Below, piece after piece: positions 22,633-30,655 of a DNA stretch of 33,808 nucleotides; position 1 is the first letter of the stretch, and each line of letters opens with the position of its first letter. Position numbers and translations under genes: made by a program. The notes beneath the pieces are model-generated. The model was not told where the DNA came from. It saw only the letters and a list, made by a program, of their open reading frames with translations, and did no database searches. Origin of the DNA: a bacterium (GTDB lineage: Bacteria > UBA9089 > UBA9088); the NCBI GenBank assembly GCA_040753555.1, contig JBFMDZ010000006.1:1-33808 (forward strand). The letters are read 5' to 3'.

Positions 22633-24032
22633 TATGTAAAGGATTTTTTAAGGAGGATGGTAAAGGTTGTTCCTTTATCTTTCTTGCTTTCTACCCTTAT
22701 CTCTCCCTTGTGGCTATCTATTATTTTCTTTACAATACAAAGCCCAAGTCCTACACCCTTTCCCTTTGTTGTAAAGAATGGAGAAAATATCTTATCAAGG
22801 TGTTCTTCATCTATTCCCCCTCCTACATCAGTAATATCTATTCCTACAAAATCTTTGTTTTGATATGTTTTAATTTTTATTATACCACCCTGTTGCATAG
22901 AATCACAAGCATTCTTTATAAGATTAAACAATACCTGCTTTAGCCTTTCTGGGTCACCTGATATAAAAGGAAGCCCCTCTTCTAATTCCTCTTTTATCTC
23001 TATCCCCTTCAATTCCTTAAAGAATGGGTCATCCAGAAATTCTTTAAGGATAGAATTTATCTCTATATTTCTTAAATTGACAGAAAGTGGAGAGGAAAAA
23101 TGTAATAAATCTTCAATATAAGTGTTCATCCTATGACAAGCCCCCTCTATCTGAGAGATAATCCTCTCTACTTTTTCATCCCCTCCCATAAACCTTCTAA
23201 TCATATAAATACCAGCTACAACTGTTGAAAGGGGGTTTCTAATATCATGGGCAGCCTGGGAGGCAACATAGGATGCACCTGCTAATTTTTGTGCCAAAGA
23301 AAGCATTTCTTCCATTTCTTTAAGCCTTGAAAGGTCTGTTACAACACAAAGAAAGCCATTAAAAACACCATTTTTATCAAACAAAGGAGAAGAAGATATA
23401 AGAACAGGCAAAGAAGAACCATCTTGTAGAGAAAATGAGAATTCAAAGCTAGTTGGCTTGGATTTAGAAGCATTTTTCTTAAAAACCCTGTATTCTCCAT
23501 TATCCATTATAGAAGAAAGGTTTTTTCCCATAAGGCTTTGATTTTGAAACATCTCTTCCATCCTTTTGTTGGTAAAGACAATTACATCCTGTATATCAAG
23601 GGCAAATAATCCCTCATTCATTGAATCAATAAGCTTTTCATAAATTCCTTCTGTTTTTGCTAAAAATTCCTCCTTCTTTTCAGATGTAATGGCATTTAAA
23701 ATAGAGGAAGAAAGAATCTCTGTGTTTATTTCATCCTTTACAAGAAAACCAACCGCGCCCAATCTTGATGTACCTGTTATTAGCCTCTCGTCCTTTATTC
23801 CTGTCAATATAATAACAGGAGAAGAGGAGAATCGCCTTATCTCACTTAATACCTTTAGGGCATTTGTGTCGGGAAGCCTGTAGTCAAGGAGGACACAATC
23901 AAAATCATCTTTTTTAAGCATTTCTATCCCCTCCCTTCCTGTTTGTGCTTCCTCTACTTCAAAGCCCTTTAAGAGCTTTTTGATGATGACAATATCATCG
24001 GGATTGTCTTCAACAAGTAATATTTTATACAT
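22632..24032 (-). CDS. Hybrid response regulator / PAS / histidine kinase
   Basis: 466 residues, no membrane segment. Residues 1-115 are a receiver domain with phospho-acceptor Asp50 (L-L-D-Y-R-L-P-D), the switch Thr77 (L-T-G) and Lys99. Residues 130-240 are a PAS domain (I-D-S-M-N-E-G-L-F-A-L-D, then a V-V-T-D-L-S-R-L-K-E end). HisKA has His262 (A-A-H-D-I-R-N-P-L-S). HATPase has N-L-I-K-N-A-C-D-S-M, D-V-G-G-G-I-D (usually D-N-G-P-G-I), F-S-P-F-F-T-T-K and G-V-G-L-G-L. The receiver-first order suggests it is phosphorylated by another kinase, most simply HK2 just upstream, and relays onward. No DNA-binding output is present. It is coupled to gatA downstream. Confidence 0.92.
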   Translation of the reverse strand: MYKILLVEDNPDDIVIIKKLLKGFEVEEAQTGREGIEMLKKDDFDCVLLDYRLPDTNALKVLSEIRRFSSSPVIILTGIKDERLITGTSRLGAVGFLVKDEINTEILSSSILNAITSEKKEEFLAKTEGIYEKLIDSMNEGLFALDIQDVIVFTNKRMEEMFQNQSLMGKNLSSIMDNGEYRVFKKNASKSKPTSFEFSFSLQDGSSLPVLISSSPLFDKNGVFNGFLCVVTDLSRLKEMEEMLSLAQKLAGASYVASQAAHDIRNPLSTVVAGIYMIRRFMGGDEKVERIISQIEGACHRMNTYIEDLLHFSSPLSVNLRNIEINSILKEFLDDPFFKELKGIEIKEELEEGLPFISGDPERLKQVLFNLIKNACDSMQQGGIIKIKTYQNKDFVGIDITDVGGGIDEEHLDKIFSPFFTTKGKGVGLGLCIVKKIIDSHKGEIRVESKKDKGTTFTILLKKSFT

Positions 24033-24034
24033 CT

Positions 24035-24421
24035 TTAATTTCGGGATTGGGGATTCGGGATTGGGGATTGGTGTTTTAAGCTTTGGATTAAACGATTTAA
24101 CATCCTTCCTATACTTTCTATCTCTCTTTGTATCCCTTCTAAAATTTCTATCTGAATATAATTTAGTTTTTGGGAAATAATTAGGTGTGTATCCAATTCC
24201 ATAAGAGAACCCCTAGCTATTATCAGAAACTGAATATATTCCTTGGTTGAGCTTCTACCCCATCCTTCCGCAATATTTGCTGGAATTGACACAACAGATT
24301 TTTGAATCTGGGAGGTCAACCCATATCTTTCTTCCAAAGGAAAAGATTTGGTTATTTTATATATCTCTATCACCAAATTTATAGCCTTCTTCCATACTTC
24401 CAATTCCTTATAATTCTTCAT
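24035..24421 (-). CDS. Four-helix-bundle protein (S23 / 23S rRNA intervening-sequence family)
   Basis: 128 residues. Begins N-Y-K-E-L-E-V-W-K-K-A-I-N-L-V-I-E-I-Y-K-I-T-K-S-F-P and contains the family core Y-G-L-T-S-Q-I-Q-K-S-V-V-S-I-P-A-N-I-A-E-G and E-Y-I-Q-F-L-I-I-A-R-G-S-L-M-E-L-D-T-H. The family includes ORFs in rRNA intervening sequences and relatives of the Avd accessory protein of diversity-generating retroelements. No template repeat or reverse transcriptase is present here, so an Avd role is not supported. The last nine residues (P-I-P-N-P-Q-S-R-N) are encoded by a GGGATTG-type heptamer repeat, and another repeat in inverted orientation precedes the gene. It interrupts an otherwise tight operon between HK2 and the REC-PAS kinase. 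Confidence 0.88.
   Translation of the reverse strand: MKNYKELEVWKKAINLVIEIYKITKSFPLEERYGLTSQIQKSVVSIPANIAEGWGRSSTKEYIQFLIIARGSLMELDTHLIISQKLNYIQIEILEGIQREIESIGRMLNRLIQSLKHQSPIPNPQSRN
24042..24071 (+). repeat. NGGGATT heptamer tandem repeat (four copies), downstream flank of the four-helix-bundle gene
   Basis: Four tandem heptamers alternating CGGGATT and GGGGATT. They form the 3' end of the four-helix-bundle coding sequence on the minus strand. The same family is present in inverted orientation at 24432-24462. Confidence 0.88.
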
Positions 24422-24431
24422 CTTTTTCCTT

Positions 24432-24462
24432 CCCTAACCCCTAATCCCCAATCCCTAATTCC
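24432..24462 (-). repeat. NGGGATT-type heptamer repeat (four copies), upstream flank of the four-helix-bundle gene
   Basis: On the plus strand the units are CCCTAAC, CCCTAAT, CCCCAAT and CCCTAAT. They encode the last residues of HK2 (E-L-G-I-G-D) and precede the four-helix-bundle start. Homology between HK2 and HK1 stops where this repeat begins. Confidence 0.85.
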
Positions 24463-25970
24463 TTTTTTGGCAGGCTAAAGTAAAATATAGAGCCTTCGTT
24501 TAGCTTACTTTCAACCCATATCCTTCCCTTATGCTCATCTATTACCTTTTTTACAATTGCTAATCCAATACCGGTGCCTCCTTTATCCTCCCTCCTTTTA
24601 TGCAACCTTCTGAATGGCTCAAAAACCCTTATAAAATCCTCCTCTTTTATCCCAATGCCATTGTCTTTAATGGAGAATATGGTTTCTCTTTCATTTTCCT
24701 CTCCAAAAACCTCTATATTCGGTTTTTTATCATTATGCTTTATCGCATTTGAAATAAGGTTATAGAATATCTCTTTTAGTTTTATTTTATCTCCATAGAC
24801 TAATGGAAGGTTATCATCTACCTTTATTTTACAATCCCTTTCCTTTATCATAAGCTCAAGCCTCTTTAAAACATCATTTATTATATCATTTGAGCTAAAT
24901 GTTTCATAGAGATTTTTTATTCTGGATATTCTTGATAATGAGAGGAGGTCATCTATAAATAGCTTTAACCGATTTGCACCGCTTGATATTCTTCTTAAAT
25001 AATCCTTTCCCTCGTCATCCAGCTTGTCCCAATAGTCATCCAAAAGAAACTTTGAAAATGTCTCAATCCCCCTCAGTGGTTCCTTCAGGTCATGAGAGAC
25101 TGTGTAGGTAAAGCCATCCATCTCTTGATTTATTGCCTCAATCTCTTTAAGCTTTTGGGAAAGGGTTTCCCCTGTCTGCTTATGCTTGATTATTTCCTGT
25201 TGTAGCTGTTCATTGACCCTTTCTACCTCATTTGTTCTCTCGCTTACCAATTCCTCAAGGTGAGAGTGATATTTCTCCAATTCTTCCCTTCCTGACTTTA
25301 GCTCCTTTGTCATCTTATTAAAGGCATTCGCTAAATTACCCATCTCATCCTGAGATTTAATGGGTATTTCGTAATCAAGATAACCGGCAGCAATTTTCTC
25401 AGTACCCATAACTAATTGGTGAATGGGTCTATCTAAAACAATCCTTATAAGAAGAGAACCAGCTAAAAATACTATGACTAAAATCACGAATAATGTTATT
25501 ATAATCGCTGCCCTGATCCTATTTAATTTCTGGTTAAGGCTATTAAGAGAAACCGTTAAATGAACCTTGCCGATTTCTTCTTTCCCTATCTTTGCTATGC
25601 CCAGCATTATTTCTTCCTCTGCCTCAATCTTTTTCTGTGTAAAAATAGGTGAGACAAATTTCTTCACACCTCCTTGTTGGTCTTTCCCAGCCTGAAGTAA
25701 AGGATTGCCAGCCATGTCAAGAATCTTGCAAAAAATAATGTCTTTTTGCTTGAGTATTCCACTGCCCAATTTAGCAAGGGATTCTTTGTCTCCCACAAGA
25801 ACTAGATATTCACTATTGAAGGCAAGGTTATCTATAAGTGCTTTTGCCCTTTCCTCAAGCTCAGCATTTAACTCCTTATTTGCCAGATTAACAATATAAA
25901 TTCCCAGAAATAATCCAAAGAAAAGGATTATTAAAAAGAGAATCAGGGTTATTTTAGTAGATATTTTCAT
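24441..25970 (-). CDS. Membrane sensor histidine kinase with periplasmic domain and HAMP (HK2)
   Basis: 509 residues. Helix 1 (7-29), a ~120-residue extracytoplasmic sensor (30-150, dCache/sensor-like, unassigned), helix 2 (154-178), HAMP (about 179-232, with P-I-H-Q-L and D-E-M-G-N-L-A-N-A-F-N-K-M), a coiled coil (230-285), HisKA with His293 (V-S-H-D-L-K-E-P-L), and HATPase with N, G1 and G2 boxes. The chain from His293 to P-K-K is nearly the same as in HK1, whereas the sensing half is unrelated. The final E-L-G-I-G-D is encoded by a tandem repeat. The ATG overlaps the stop of the upstream binding-protein gene (ATGA), so the binding protein probably presents its ligand to this kinase. The REC-PAS kinase downstream is the likely phosphotransfer partner. 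Confidence 0.93.
   Translation of the reverse strand: MKISTKITLILFLIILFFGLFLGIYIVNLANKELNAELEERAKALIDNLAFNSEYLVLVGDKESLAKLGSGILKQKDIIFCKILDMAGNPLLQAGKDQQGGVKKFVSPIFTQKKIEAEEEIMLGIAKIGKEEIGKVHLTVSLNSLNQKLNRIRAAIIITLFVILVIVFLAGSLLIRIVLDRPIHQLVMGTEKIAAGYLDYEIPIKSQDEMGNLANAFNKMTKELKSGREELEKYHSHLEELVSERTNEVERVNEQLQQEIIKHKQTGETLSQKLKEIEAINQEMDGFTYTVSHDLKEPLRGIETFSKFLLDDYWDKLDDEGKDYLRRISSGANRLKLFIDDLLSLSRISRIKNLYETFSSNDIINDVLKRLELMIKERDCKIKVDDNLPLVYGDKIKLKEIFYNLISNAIKHNDKKPNIEVFGEENERETIFSIKDNGIGIKEEDFIRVFEPFRRLHKRREDKGGTGIGLAIVKKVIDEHKGRIWVESKLNEGSIFYFSLPKKELGIGD
24462..25095 (-). repeat. HK catalytic-core duplication, copy 2 (inverted relative to 1995-2628)
   Basis: Second copy of the ~634-bp kinase core, in opposite orientation to the first and aligning with no gaps. 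The left border coincides with the heptamer repeat at 24432-24462. As inverted homologous sequence it could mediate inversion of the ~22 kb between. Confidence 0.85.
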
Positions 25971-26887
25971 TCCTTAATCACCACTAAGGCTTCCTTAATA
26001 ATCTTTTTGGGGATTTTAATGCCCAATCTCTCGGCGACAATGAGGTTTAAGCAAAGGTTTTGCTTTCTTGGATGTAAGAAGGGGATTAAGTCAGCTCTTT
26101 CTCCCATTAAGATTCTTAAGGCTATTTCTGCGGATTGCTTACCTATGTCCTCATAATCGCAGTCAAGGGAAAAAAGCGCGCCTGCTTTTACATAAGATAA
26201 AGAAAGCCCTATAACAGGCAAGCCTGCTGCAAGGCTTGTCTTAAGGAGATATTGCGTAGATGGCATTGAGTAGACAGAAGGATCGGCATGCATCAAGAAA
26301 CAATCTATACGCTTACTTATATTTTTAAGGGCATCAGGAAACTCCATTTCTGATTTTATCTTTTTGCTAATAAGCTTAAGATCCATCTCTTCATATGCCG
26401 TGAATGTTTTGACTATACCCTCGCTTTTCTCTGAATATATTAGCCCAATCCTTTTTGCTTTTGGTAGAATCCTTTTTAAGGTTTTAAGTGTTGCTTCAAC
26501 AGGAATATTCAGGGTAACACCCGTGATATTTGTAGATGTAACTACAGGAGCAAGAACCATACTGAAAACTATAGGAATATCTTTTATATTTTCATAGGCT
26601 AAAATGGTTGCCTTTGAGCCAATAGTAAAAATAAAGTCAGGGGCTTTTTGTTTTATCTGTCTAATAATGGCTTTAGATTCTTCTTCTTTTTCTTCTAAAT
26701 TACATTCCCAAATCTTGGCATCCACCTTCTTTTCTTTTAACAATTTCAAAAACCCCTCCAAAGCCTGGGAGTAAGCACTGCTTTTACCAGATGTAATCAC
26801 GGCAATAGTTATCTGGCTAGAGTCAAGCCAAAGGGGAGGGGTTAAGAATAAGAACACAAGGAGTAAATACTGGCTAATCCTCTTCAT
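25967..26887 (-). CDS. Periplasmic substrate-binding protein, ABC_sub_bind (TrpX-like) family
   Basis: 306 residues with a hydrophobic N-terminal signal (residues 5-18, probably cleaved before D-S-S-Q). Two alpha/beta lobes follow: I-T-I-A-V-I-T-S-G near the start, P-D-F-I-F-T-I-G-S-K-A-T, I-P-I-V-F-S-M-V-L-A-P-V, N-I-T-G-V-T-L-N-I-P, A-K-R-I-G-L-I-Y-S and G-L-P-V-I-G-L-S-L-S-Y-V-K-A-G-A-L-F-S are the usual family strands. Relatives serve ABC importers, but no permease or ATPase gene for import is next to it. Instead it overlaps a sensor kinase by 4 nt, so it more likely acts as the ligand-binding half of a sensory pair. The ligand is unknown. Confidence 0.87.
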   Translation of the reverse strand: MKRISQYLLLVFLFLTPPLWLDSSQITIAVITSGKSSAYSQALEGFLKLLKEKKVDAKIWECNLEEKEEESKAIIRQIKQKAPDFIFTIGSKATILAYENIKDIPIVFSMVLAPVVTSTNITGVTLNIPVEATLKTLKRILPKAKRIGLIYSEKSEGIVKTFTAYEEMDLKLISKKIKSEMEFPDALKNISKRIDCFLMHADPSVYSMPSTQYLLKTSLAAGLPVIGLSLSYVKAGALFSLDCDYEDIGKQSAEIALRILMGERADLIPFLHPRKQNLCLNLIVAERLGIKIPKKIIKEALVVIKE

Positions 26888-26930
26888 TTTATTCGTATCT
26901 ACTCACCTTATGACAAGCGAAAAATAATAA

Positions 26931-27047
26931 AATCCTAAATTCAAAATCCTAAATCCTAAACAATATCAAAATCCAAATGTTCAAAATCCAAAACATCGCC
27001 CATTGTTTTGTCATTTGGATTTTGTGCTTTGAATTTGTTTAGAATTT
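26931..27047. repeat. Imperfect palindromic interspersed repeat
   Basis: Repeated AAATCCTAAA and CAAAATCC units on the left mirror CATTTGGATTTTG and GAATTTGTTTAG on the right. Exact inverted arms are CAAAATCCAAATG (26967-26979) with 27012-27024, and CTAAACAA (26956-26963) with 27035-27042. No ORF is present. It separates the binding-protein gene from the IS481-like remnant and looks like a MITE-type or REP-type element. Confidence 0.7.
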
Positions 27048-27059
27048 CGTGCTTATGTG

Positions 27060-27450
27060 TTAGCTAACGATACGTTGTGTTGTAATATTCTTTTCATCTT
27101 TTAGGTATTGAGATGAAGTTTTATACCCCAAACTCCTAAGCCTTTTATTTTGATTATAGTCATCAATAAAGTCAATAAGTTTATCATTTAATTCAATTAT
27201 ACTTTGGAACCTATATTTTGTCAAGGCTTTATTTTTTATCTTTTGTTGAAATTTTCTACCATCCCATTAGTCCAACCCTGCTTGAATTTAATGGTTCTAT
27301 GTTGGATTTTATTTTTTTGACAAATTTTATCAAAAGGATGAATCTTTTTGGTTTTCTTTCCTTTTGGCAAAGCCTTATAGCTAAATTCAAGACCGTTATC
27401 GGTTAAGATACTCAACAAATAGTTACTAAAACCTTTTGGAAATGGGAAGA
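27060..27450 (-). pseudogene. IS481-like transposase remnant (C-terminal integrase core), frameshifted
   Basis: The minus strand encodes the end of a DDE integrase core: S-I-L-T-D-N-G-L-E-F, H-P-F-D-K-I-C, I-Q-H-R-T-I-K, Q-G-W-T-N-G-M-V-E-N-F-N. Near 27240 the frame breaks in an A-rich stretch and resumes one base over as K-I-K-N-K-A-L-T-K-Y-R-F, then L-I-D-F-I-D-D-Y-N-Q-N-K-R-L-R-S-L-G-Y-K-T, ending at TAA 27062-27060. The catalytic Asp (T-D-N-G) and Glu (V-E-N-F-N) are recognisable; the first half of the transposase, with the first Asp, is missing. A terminal-repeat-like TGTGTTAGCTAACG lies at the outer end (27056-27069). Not mobile. Confidence 0.85.
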
Positions 27451-27464
27451 GACATGGTATCTTC

Positions 27465-27628
27465 CTATTAAGGATAAATCCATGCGATCTTTTAATGAGA
27501 AGAAACCTGGTTGCCATTTATATCCAAACAGAGGATTATGAAAATGCCCTAAAGGAGGCAAAGGATATTCTTGCTATTTTCCTACAGACCCTGAAACACT
27601 TAAGCTTCTTGATTTGATAAAACATTAA
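27465..27628 (+). pseudogene. C-terminal tail of a TPR protein, frameshifted
   Basis: The plus strand reads L-L-R-I-N-P, then N-L-V-A-I-Y-I-Q-T-E-D-Y-E-N-A-L-K-E-A-K-D-I-L-A-I-F, a textbook TPR helix pair. After a T-run at 27577-27580 one base is missing; the other frame continues P-T-D-P-E-T-L-K-L-L-D-L-I-K-H to TAA 27626-27628. Upstream repeats are gone, replaced by the IS481-like remnant, which suggests the insertion destroyed the parent gene. It overlaps the end of the converging permease gene by about 3 nt. Confidence 0.6.
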
Positions 27629-28770
27629 GCCCTCATTGCTTCACAGGGTGAAATTCGCGATGCCAAGGATGATGGCCAATATCCACAAAGAGAAAGAGGG
27701 AAGCAGATAATGCTTGAGTAAAGCAATGCCTTAAAGAAAAGGTCAAGTCTAGCCCCTCCTTTTAAAGCTACATAACAAAGTCCAATAAATCCCCCTAATA
27801 ACAAGCCATATAAAGAAAGCAAAAACCCTTCAATGAGAAAAAGATAGAATATATCATCCCTCTTTGCACCCATTGCCCTCATTATCCCAATCTCCTTGTA
27901 TCTTTGCCTTACAGAGAGCATAATGAGATTGATTATCCCACCCCCTGCCAAGAGCAAGGTAACCAGGCCTATGCCTAAAATTGTCATCCTCCCTATAAAC
28001 TCTTGCTGTTTTACTACCTCCCTTAAGCCTTCTGCCCCGACCACAAAGAACCTTTCTCTTCTCAATCTTTTTGCCTTCTTTTGGGAGGGAAAGCGTTTTT
28101 TAAGCATCTTTTCTATTTGTTTTGAGACAATCTCAGGCTTTCCAAAGGAGGGAATGATCATTGAAGGCATGCCCTTTTTTTCTACTATCTCATTAAATAC
28201 AGATATTGGAATGAGCATTGCCATTTGTTGTTGTCTCCTTGCACTTAATGCCCCTTCCCTAAATATCCCAATTATCCGAAAATTATCATTTTCTATTTTT
28301 ATCCTTCCTCCCATTTTAGCTTTAAGGGAATTTGCTAAATCTTCTGCCAAACAACAGACCCTTCTTTTCTCTTTAAGGTCAGAAGGATAAAGAAACCTTC
28401 CCCTCTCTAGCTTGACTGAGTTGGTAAGCTTATATTCTGGATTTGTTCCTATAATGACCACATCCTTTTCTTTCCTTATGTATTTTATTTTCTTATAGGT
28501 TTCAACATTGTATGAGAGATTGGGAAAATAATTAGAGAGGAAAGAAAGCTTATCTAAGGTAATATTCTCATCCTGCACCCAGATAGAAATAAGATTAGAG
28601 CCCATTTGAGAAAAGGTTTTGATAAGCTCATCTATCCTCTTTGAAACAGAATAAAGGTTTATTGTGCTTGAGAGAATTCCCATTGAAATAACCAGGATTA
28701 TAAGGGAAGACCTTAATTTAAAGCTTCCTAGGTCTTTTCTTGCCAAAAAGAAAAGGTCAGATGCTTTCAT
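27625..28770 (-). CDS. MacB-like ABC transporter permease (second permease of the operon)
   Basis: 381 residues. Helix 1 (about 22-42), a ~220-residue periplasmic MacB-type domain, then three C-terminal FtsX-type helices. The coupling motif after helix 2 (S-V-R-Q-R-Y-K-E-I-G-I-M-R-A-M-G-A-K-R-D-D-I) is the classic MacB/LolC signature. The C-terminus P-C-E-A-M-R-A is also typical. It overlaps the ATPase gene by 14 nt and is last in the operon. With 32003-33454 it makes two unlike permeases for one ATPase, so they may form a heterodimer rather than the usual MacB homodimer. Confidence 0.92.
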   Translation of the reverse strand: MKASDLFFLARKDLGSFKLRSSLIILVISMGILSSTINLYSVSKRIDELIKTFSQMGSNLISIWVQDENITLDKLSFLSNYFPNLSYNVETYKKIKYIRKEKDVVIIGTNPEYKLTNSVKLERGRFLYPSDLKEKRRVCCLAEDLANSLKAKMGGRIKIENDNFRIIGIFREGALSARRQQQMAMLIPISVFNEIVEKKGMPSMIIPSFGKPEIVSKQIEKMLKKRFPSQKKAKRLRRERFFVVGAEGLREVVKQQEFIGRMTILGIGLVTLLLAGGGIINLIMLSVRQRYKEIGIMRAMGAKRDDIFYLFLIEGFLLSLYGLLLGGFIGLCYVALKGGARLDLFFKALLYSSIICFPLSLCGYWPSSLASRISPCEAMRA

Positions 28771-29431
28771 TTACAAAAAACCCATCCTTTAAATGATAGA
28801 CCTTTTTTGTTCTATTGGCAACTGCTATATTATGGGTTACCACAATAATGGTTATTCCCTCTTTCTCATTAAGTCTTGACAAGATAGACATTATCTCCTC
28901 ACTAGAGCTTGAATCAAGATTCCCGGTTGGCTCATCGGCCAAAATAACCTGCGGTGAATTTGCTAATGCCCTGGCAATGGCAACCCTTTGCTGTTCTCCA
29001 CCCGATAATTCAGATGGGTTATGAAATAGCCTATCTCCTAATCCTACCTCTGAAAGGCAGAAATTCGCCCTCTCTTCCCTTTGTTTCTTCGAAACACCTT
29101 TGTAGATTAAGGGAAGCCCCACATTATCTTGTGCATTGAACCTTGGGAGAAGATGGAATGCCTGAAAGACAAAGCCTATTTTTTTATTGCGGATTAAAGA
29201 AAGCTCGTCATCACTTAAGGATGAAACCTCTTTTCCATCAAGGATATAGCTTCCTAAGGTTGGAATATCCAAACAGCCAATAATGGAAAGAAGGGTTGAC
29301 TTTCCCGAGCCAGATGGGCCCATAATCGAGACAAAATCACCCCCTTTTATCTCAAGGGAAATATTTTTTAATGCCTCAACCCTTGAGGCTTTTAGAAAAT
29401 AGGTCTTGCTAATGTTTTTAAGCTCAATCAT
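28757..29431 (-). CDS. MacB/LolD-type ABC transporter ATP-binding protein
   Basis: 224 residues, a lone nucleotide-binding domain. Walker [10 protein letters not shown] (39-47), Q-loop in [10 protein letters not shown], signature [16 protein letters not shown], Walker [13 protein letters not shown] and H-loop V-V-T-H-N are all intact. The G-N-L-D and E-Q-Q-R forms are typical of the MacB/LolD/FtsE clade that drives mechanotransmission across the envelope. Between hlyD-like and permease genes with overlaps, so co-translated. It must power both permeases encoded here. Confidence 0.96.
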   Translation of the reverse strand: MIELKNISKTYFLKASRVEALKNISLEIKGGDFVSIMGPSGSGKSTLLSIIGCLDIPTLGSYILDGKEVSSLSDDELSLIRNKKIGFVFQAFHLLPRFNAQDNVGLPLIYKGVSKKQREERANFCLSEVGLGDRLFHNPSELSGGEQQRVAIARALANSPQVILADEPTGNLDSSSSEEIMSILSRLNEKEGITIIVVTHNIAVANRTKKVYHLKDGFFVNESI

Positions 29432-29434
29432 CGT

Positions 29435-30655
29435 TTATTTTACCTTCACCCTCATCCCCTCCCTTATTTCTTCCTCATATTGGATAACCACCATTTCGCC
29501 TTGCTTTAGCCCTGAGAGAATCTCAATGCTATCTGTGGTTGATTCGCCTACCTCTATTTTCTTTTTCCTTATTTTTCCTTTTTCAACCACTAAGACAGAA
29601 TCCTCCTCATACAATGCCTCAGGTGGGATAACCAGGGATTCCTTTTCCTTTTCTTTTATAATAATATCGCAGGATAATTCCATCCCCTCCCTTAATCCGC
29701 TTGGGTCTTTAATTAAAGATACCATCTCCCATCCCTCTTGTTCTTCCTTTTGCTCTTTTGTAGAAGCAGAGGTAACCTTAAGCACAATGCCTTTAAACCT
29801 TTTTCCCAAGGCCTCTGAATAAAGCTCTGTCTTTTGACCGTATTTTACCAAAAAGAAGTTTGTCTCCTTTAAAGAGCCCCTTGCCACAAGCTCATCGGTT
29901 GAAGCAAGAGATAAGAGTATGCTTCCAATCTCTACTTTACTATTCTTTTCAACATTTATCTTCTTAATAACCCCAGAGATAGGCGAGATAACCCTACAGC
30001 CTTCAAGTTGCTTCTTTAATTCATCTATCTTTAAAAGGCTATCCTTGATATTTACATTTGTCTCTTTCTTTTCATCAATAAGCCTCTTTAAAAGCTCATC
30101 CTTTTCACGGATGGCCTTATTTAGGCTTATTTCCTGCCTCTTTACCTCAAGCTCCTTTGCCTCTTGCTCCCTAAAAGCAACTGCCTTCTTTGAGTATAAG
30201 CTCTTTGCATCCTCAAGTTCATCCTTTGCCCTCTTTTTTTCCCATTCTAGCCTCTTTATCTCCTCATCTTTATCAATTACCTCAGGATGATTGGGGATAT
30301 CCTCTAATTGTGCCTCCCTTTTCCTTTGTTTTTCAAGGTTTAGCTCCTCTTTTCTTAAGCTATTCAAAAGCTCATCTTTTTTTAATTCAATAAGAAGAGA
30401 ACCTTCTTCTATTACATCGGCCTGCTTTACATAGATCTTTTCAACAAATGAATTAGCGAAAGAGGTTAAATTTATTATATCCTTCAAAGAGACCTTGGTT
30501 GAAAGGCTAATCTTTTCCTTAAGCCTTTCTCTCTTTACTGTGATGGTTGTAACCAGGGGAATTTCCTCCTTTTTTTTCATTGTATTGTATAGGCTACAAA
30601 GCATCCAGCCGATAATAATAAATAAAAAGCTAAAAAAGATTCTCTTGATAAGCAT
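29435..30655 (-). CDS. Membrane-fusion (periplasmic adaptor) protein, HlyD/MacA-like
   Basis: 406 residues. An N-terminal membrane anchor (5-23), a split biotinyl-lipoyl domain (around 65-90 and 225-250, with V-I-S-P-I-S-G-V-I-K-K-I), a long alpha-helical hairpin between them (about 90-220, very rich in Lys and Glu), then beta-barrel and membrane-proximal domains (G-Q-K-T-E-L-Y, V-I-P-P-E-A-L, V-V-E-K-G-K-I-R-K-K-K-I-E-V-G). Bridges the inner-membrane permease and outer-membrane channel. Its start overlaps the TolC-like gene end by 26 nt. Unlike MacA it keeps an uncleaved anchor and no lipobox is seen. Confidence 0.92.
   Translation of the reverse strand: MLIKRIFFSFLFIIIGWMLCSLYNTMKKKEEIPLVTTITVKRERLKEKISLSTKVSLKDIINLTSFANSFVEKIYVKQADVIEEGSLLIELKKDELLNSLRKEELNLEKQRKREAQLEDIPNHPEVIDKDEEIKRLEWEKKRAKDELEDAKSLYSKKAVAFREQEAKELEVKRQEISLNKAIREKDELLKRLIDEKKETNVNIKDSLLKIDELKKQLEGCRVISPISGVIKKINVEKNSKVEIGSILLSLASTDELVARGSLKETNFFLVKYGQKTELYSEALGKRFKGIVLKVTSASTKEQKEEQEGWEMVSLIKDPSGLREGMELSCDIIIKEKEKESLVIPPEALYEEDSVLVVEKGKIRKKKIEVGESTTDSIEILSGLKQGEMVVIQYEEEIREGMRVKVK

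Noticed and set aside
24035-24421. Diversity-generating retroelement, suggested by an Avd-like four-helix-bundle protein
   Set aside because: No reverse transcriptase, no template/variable repeat pair and no C-type-lectin target gene in the window.
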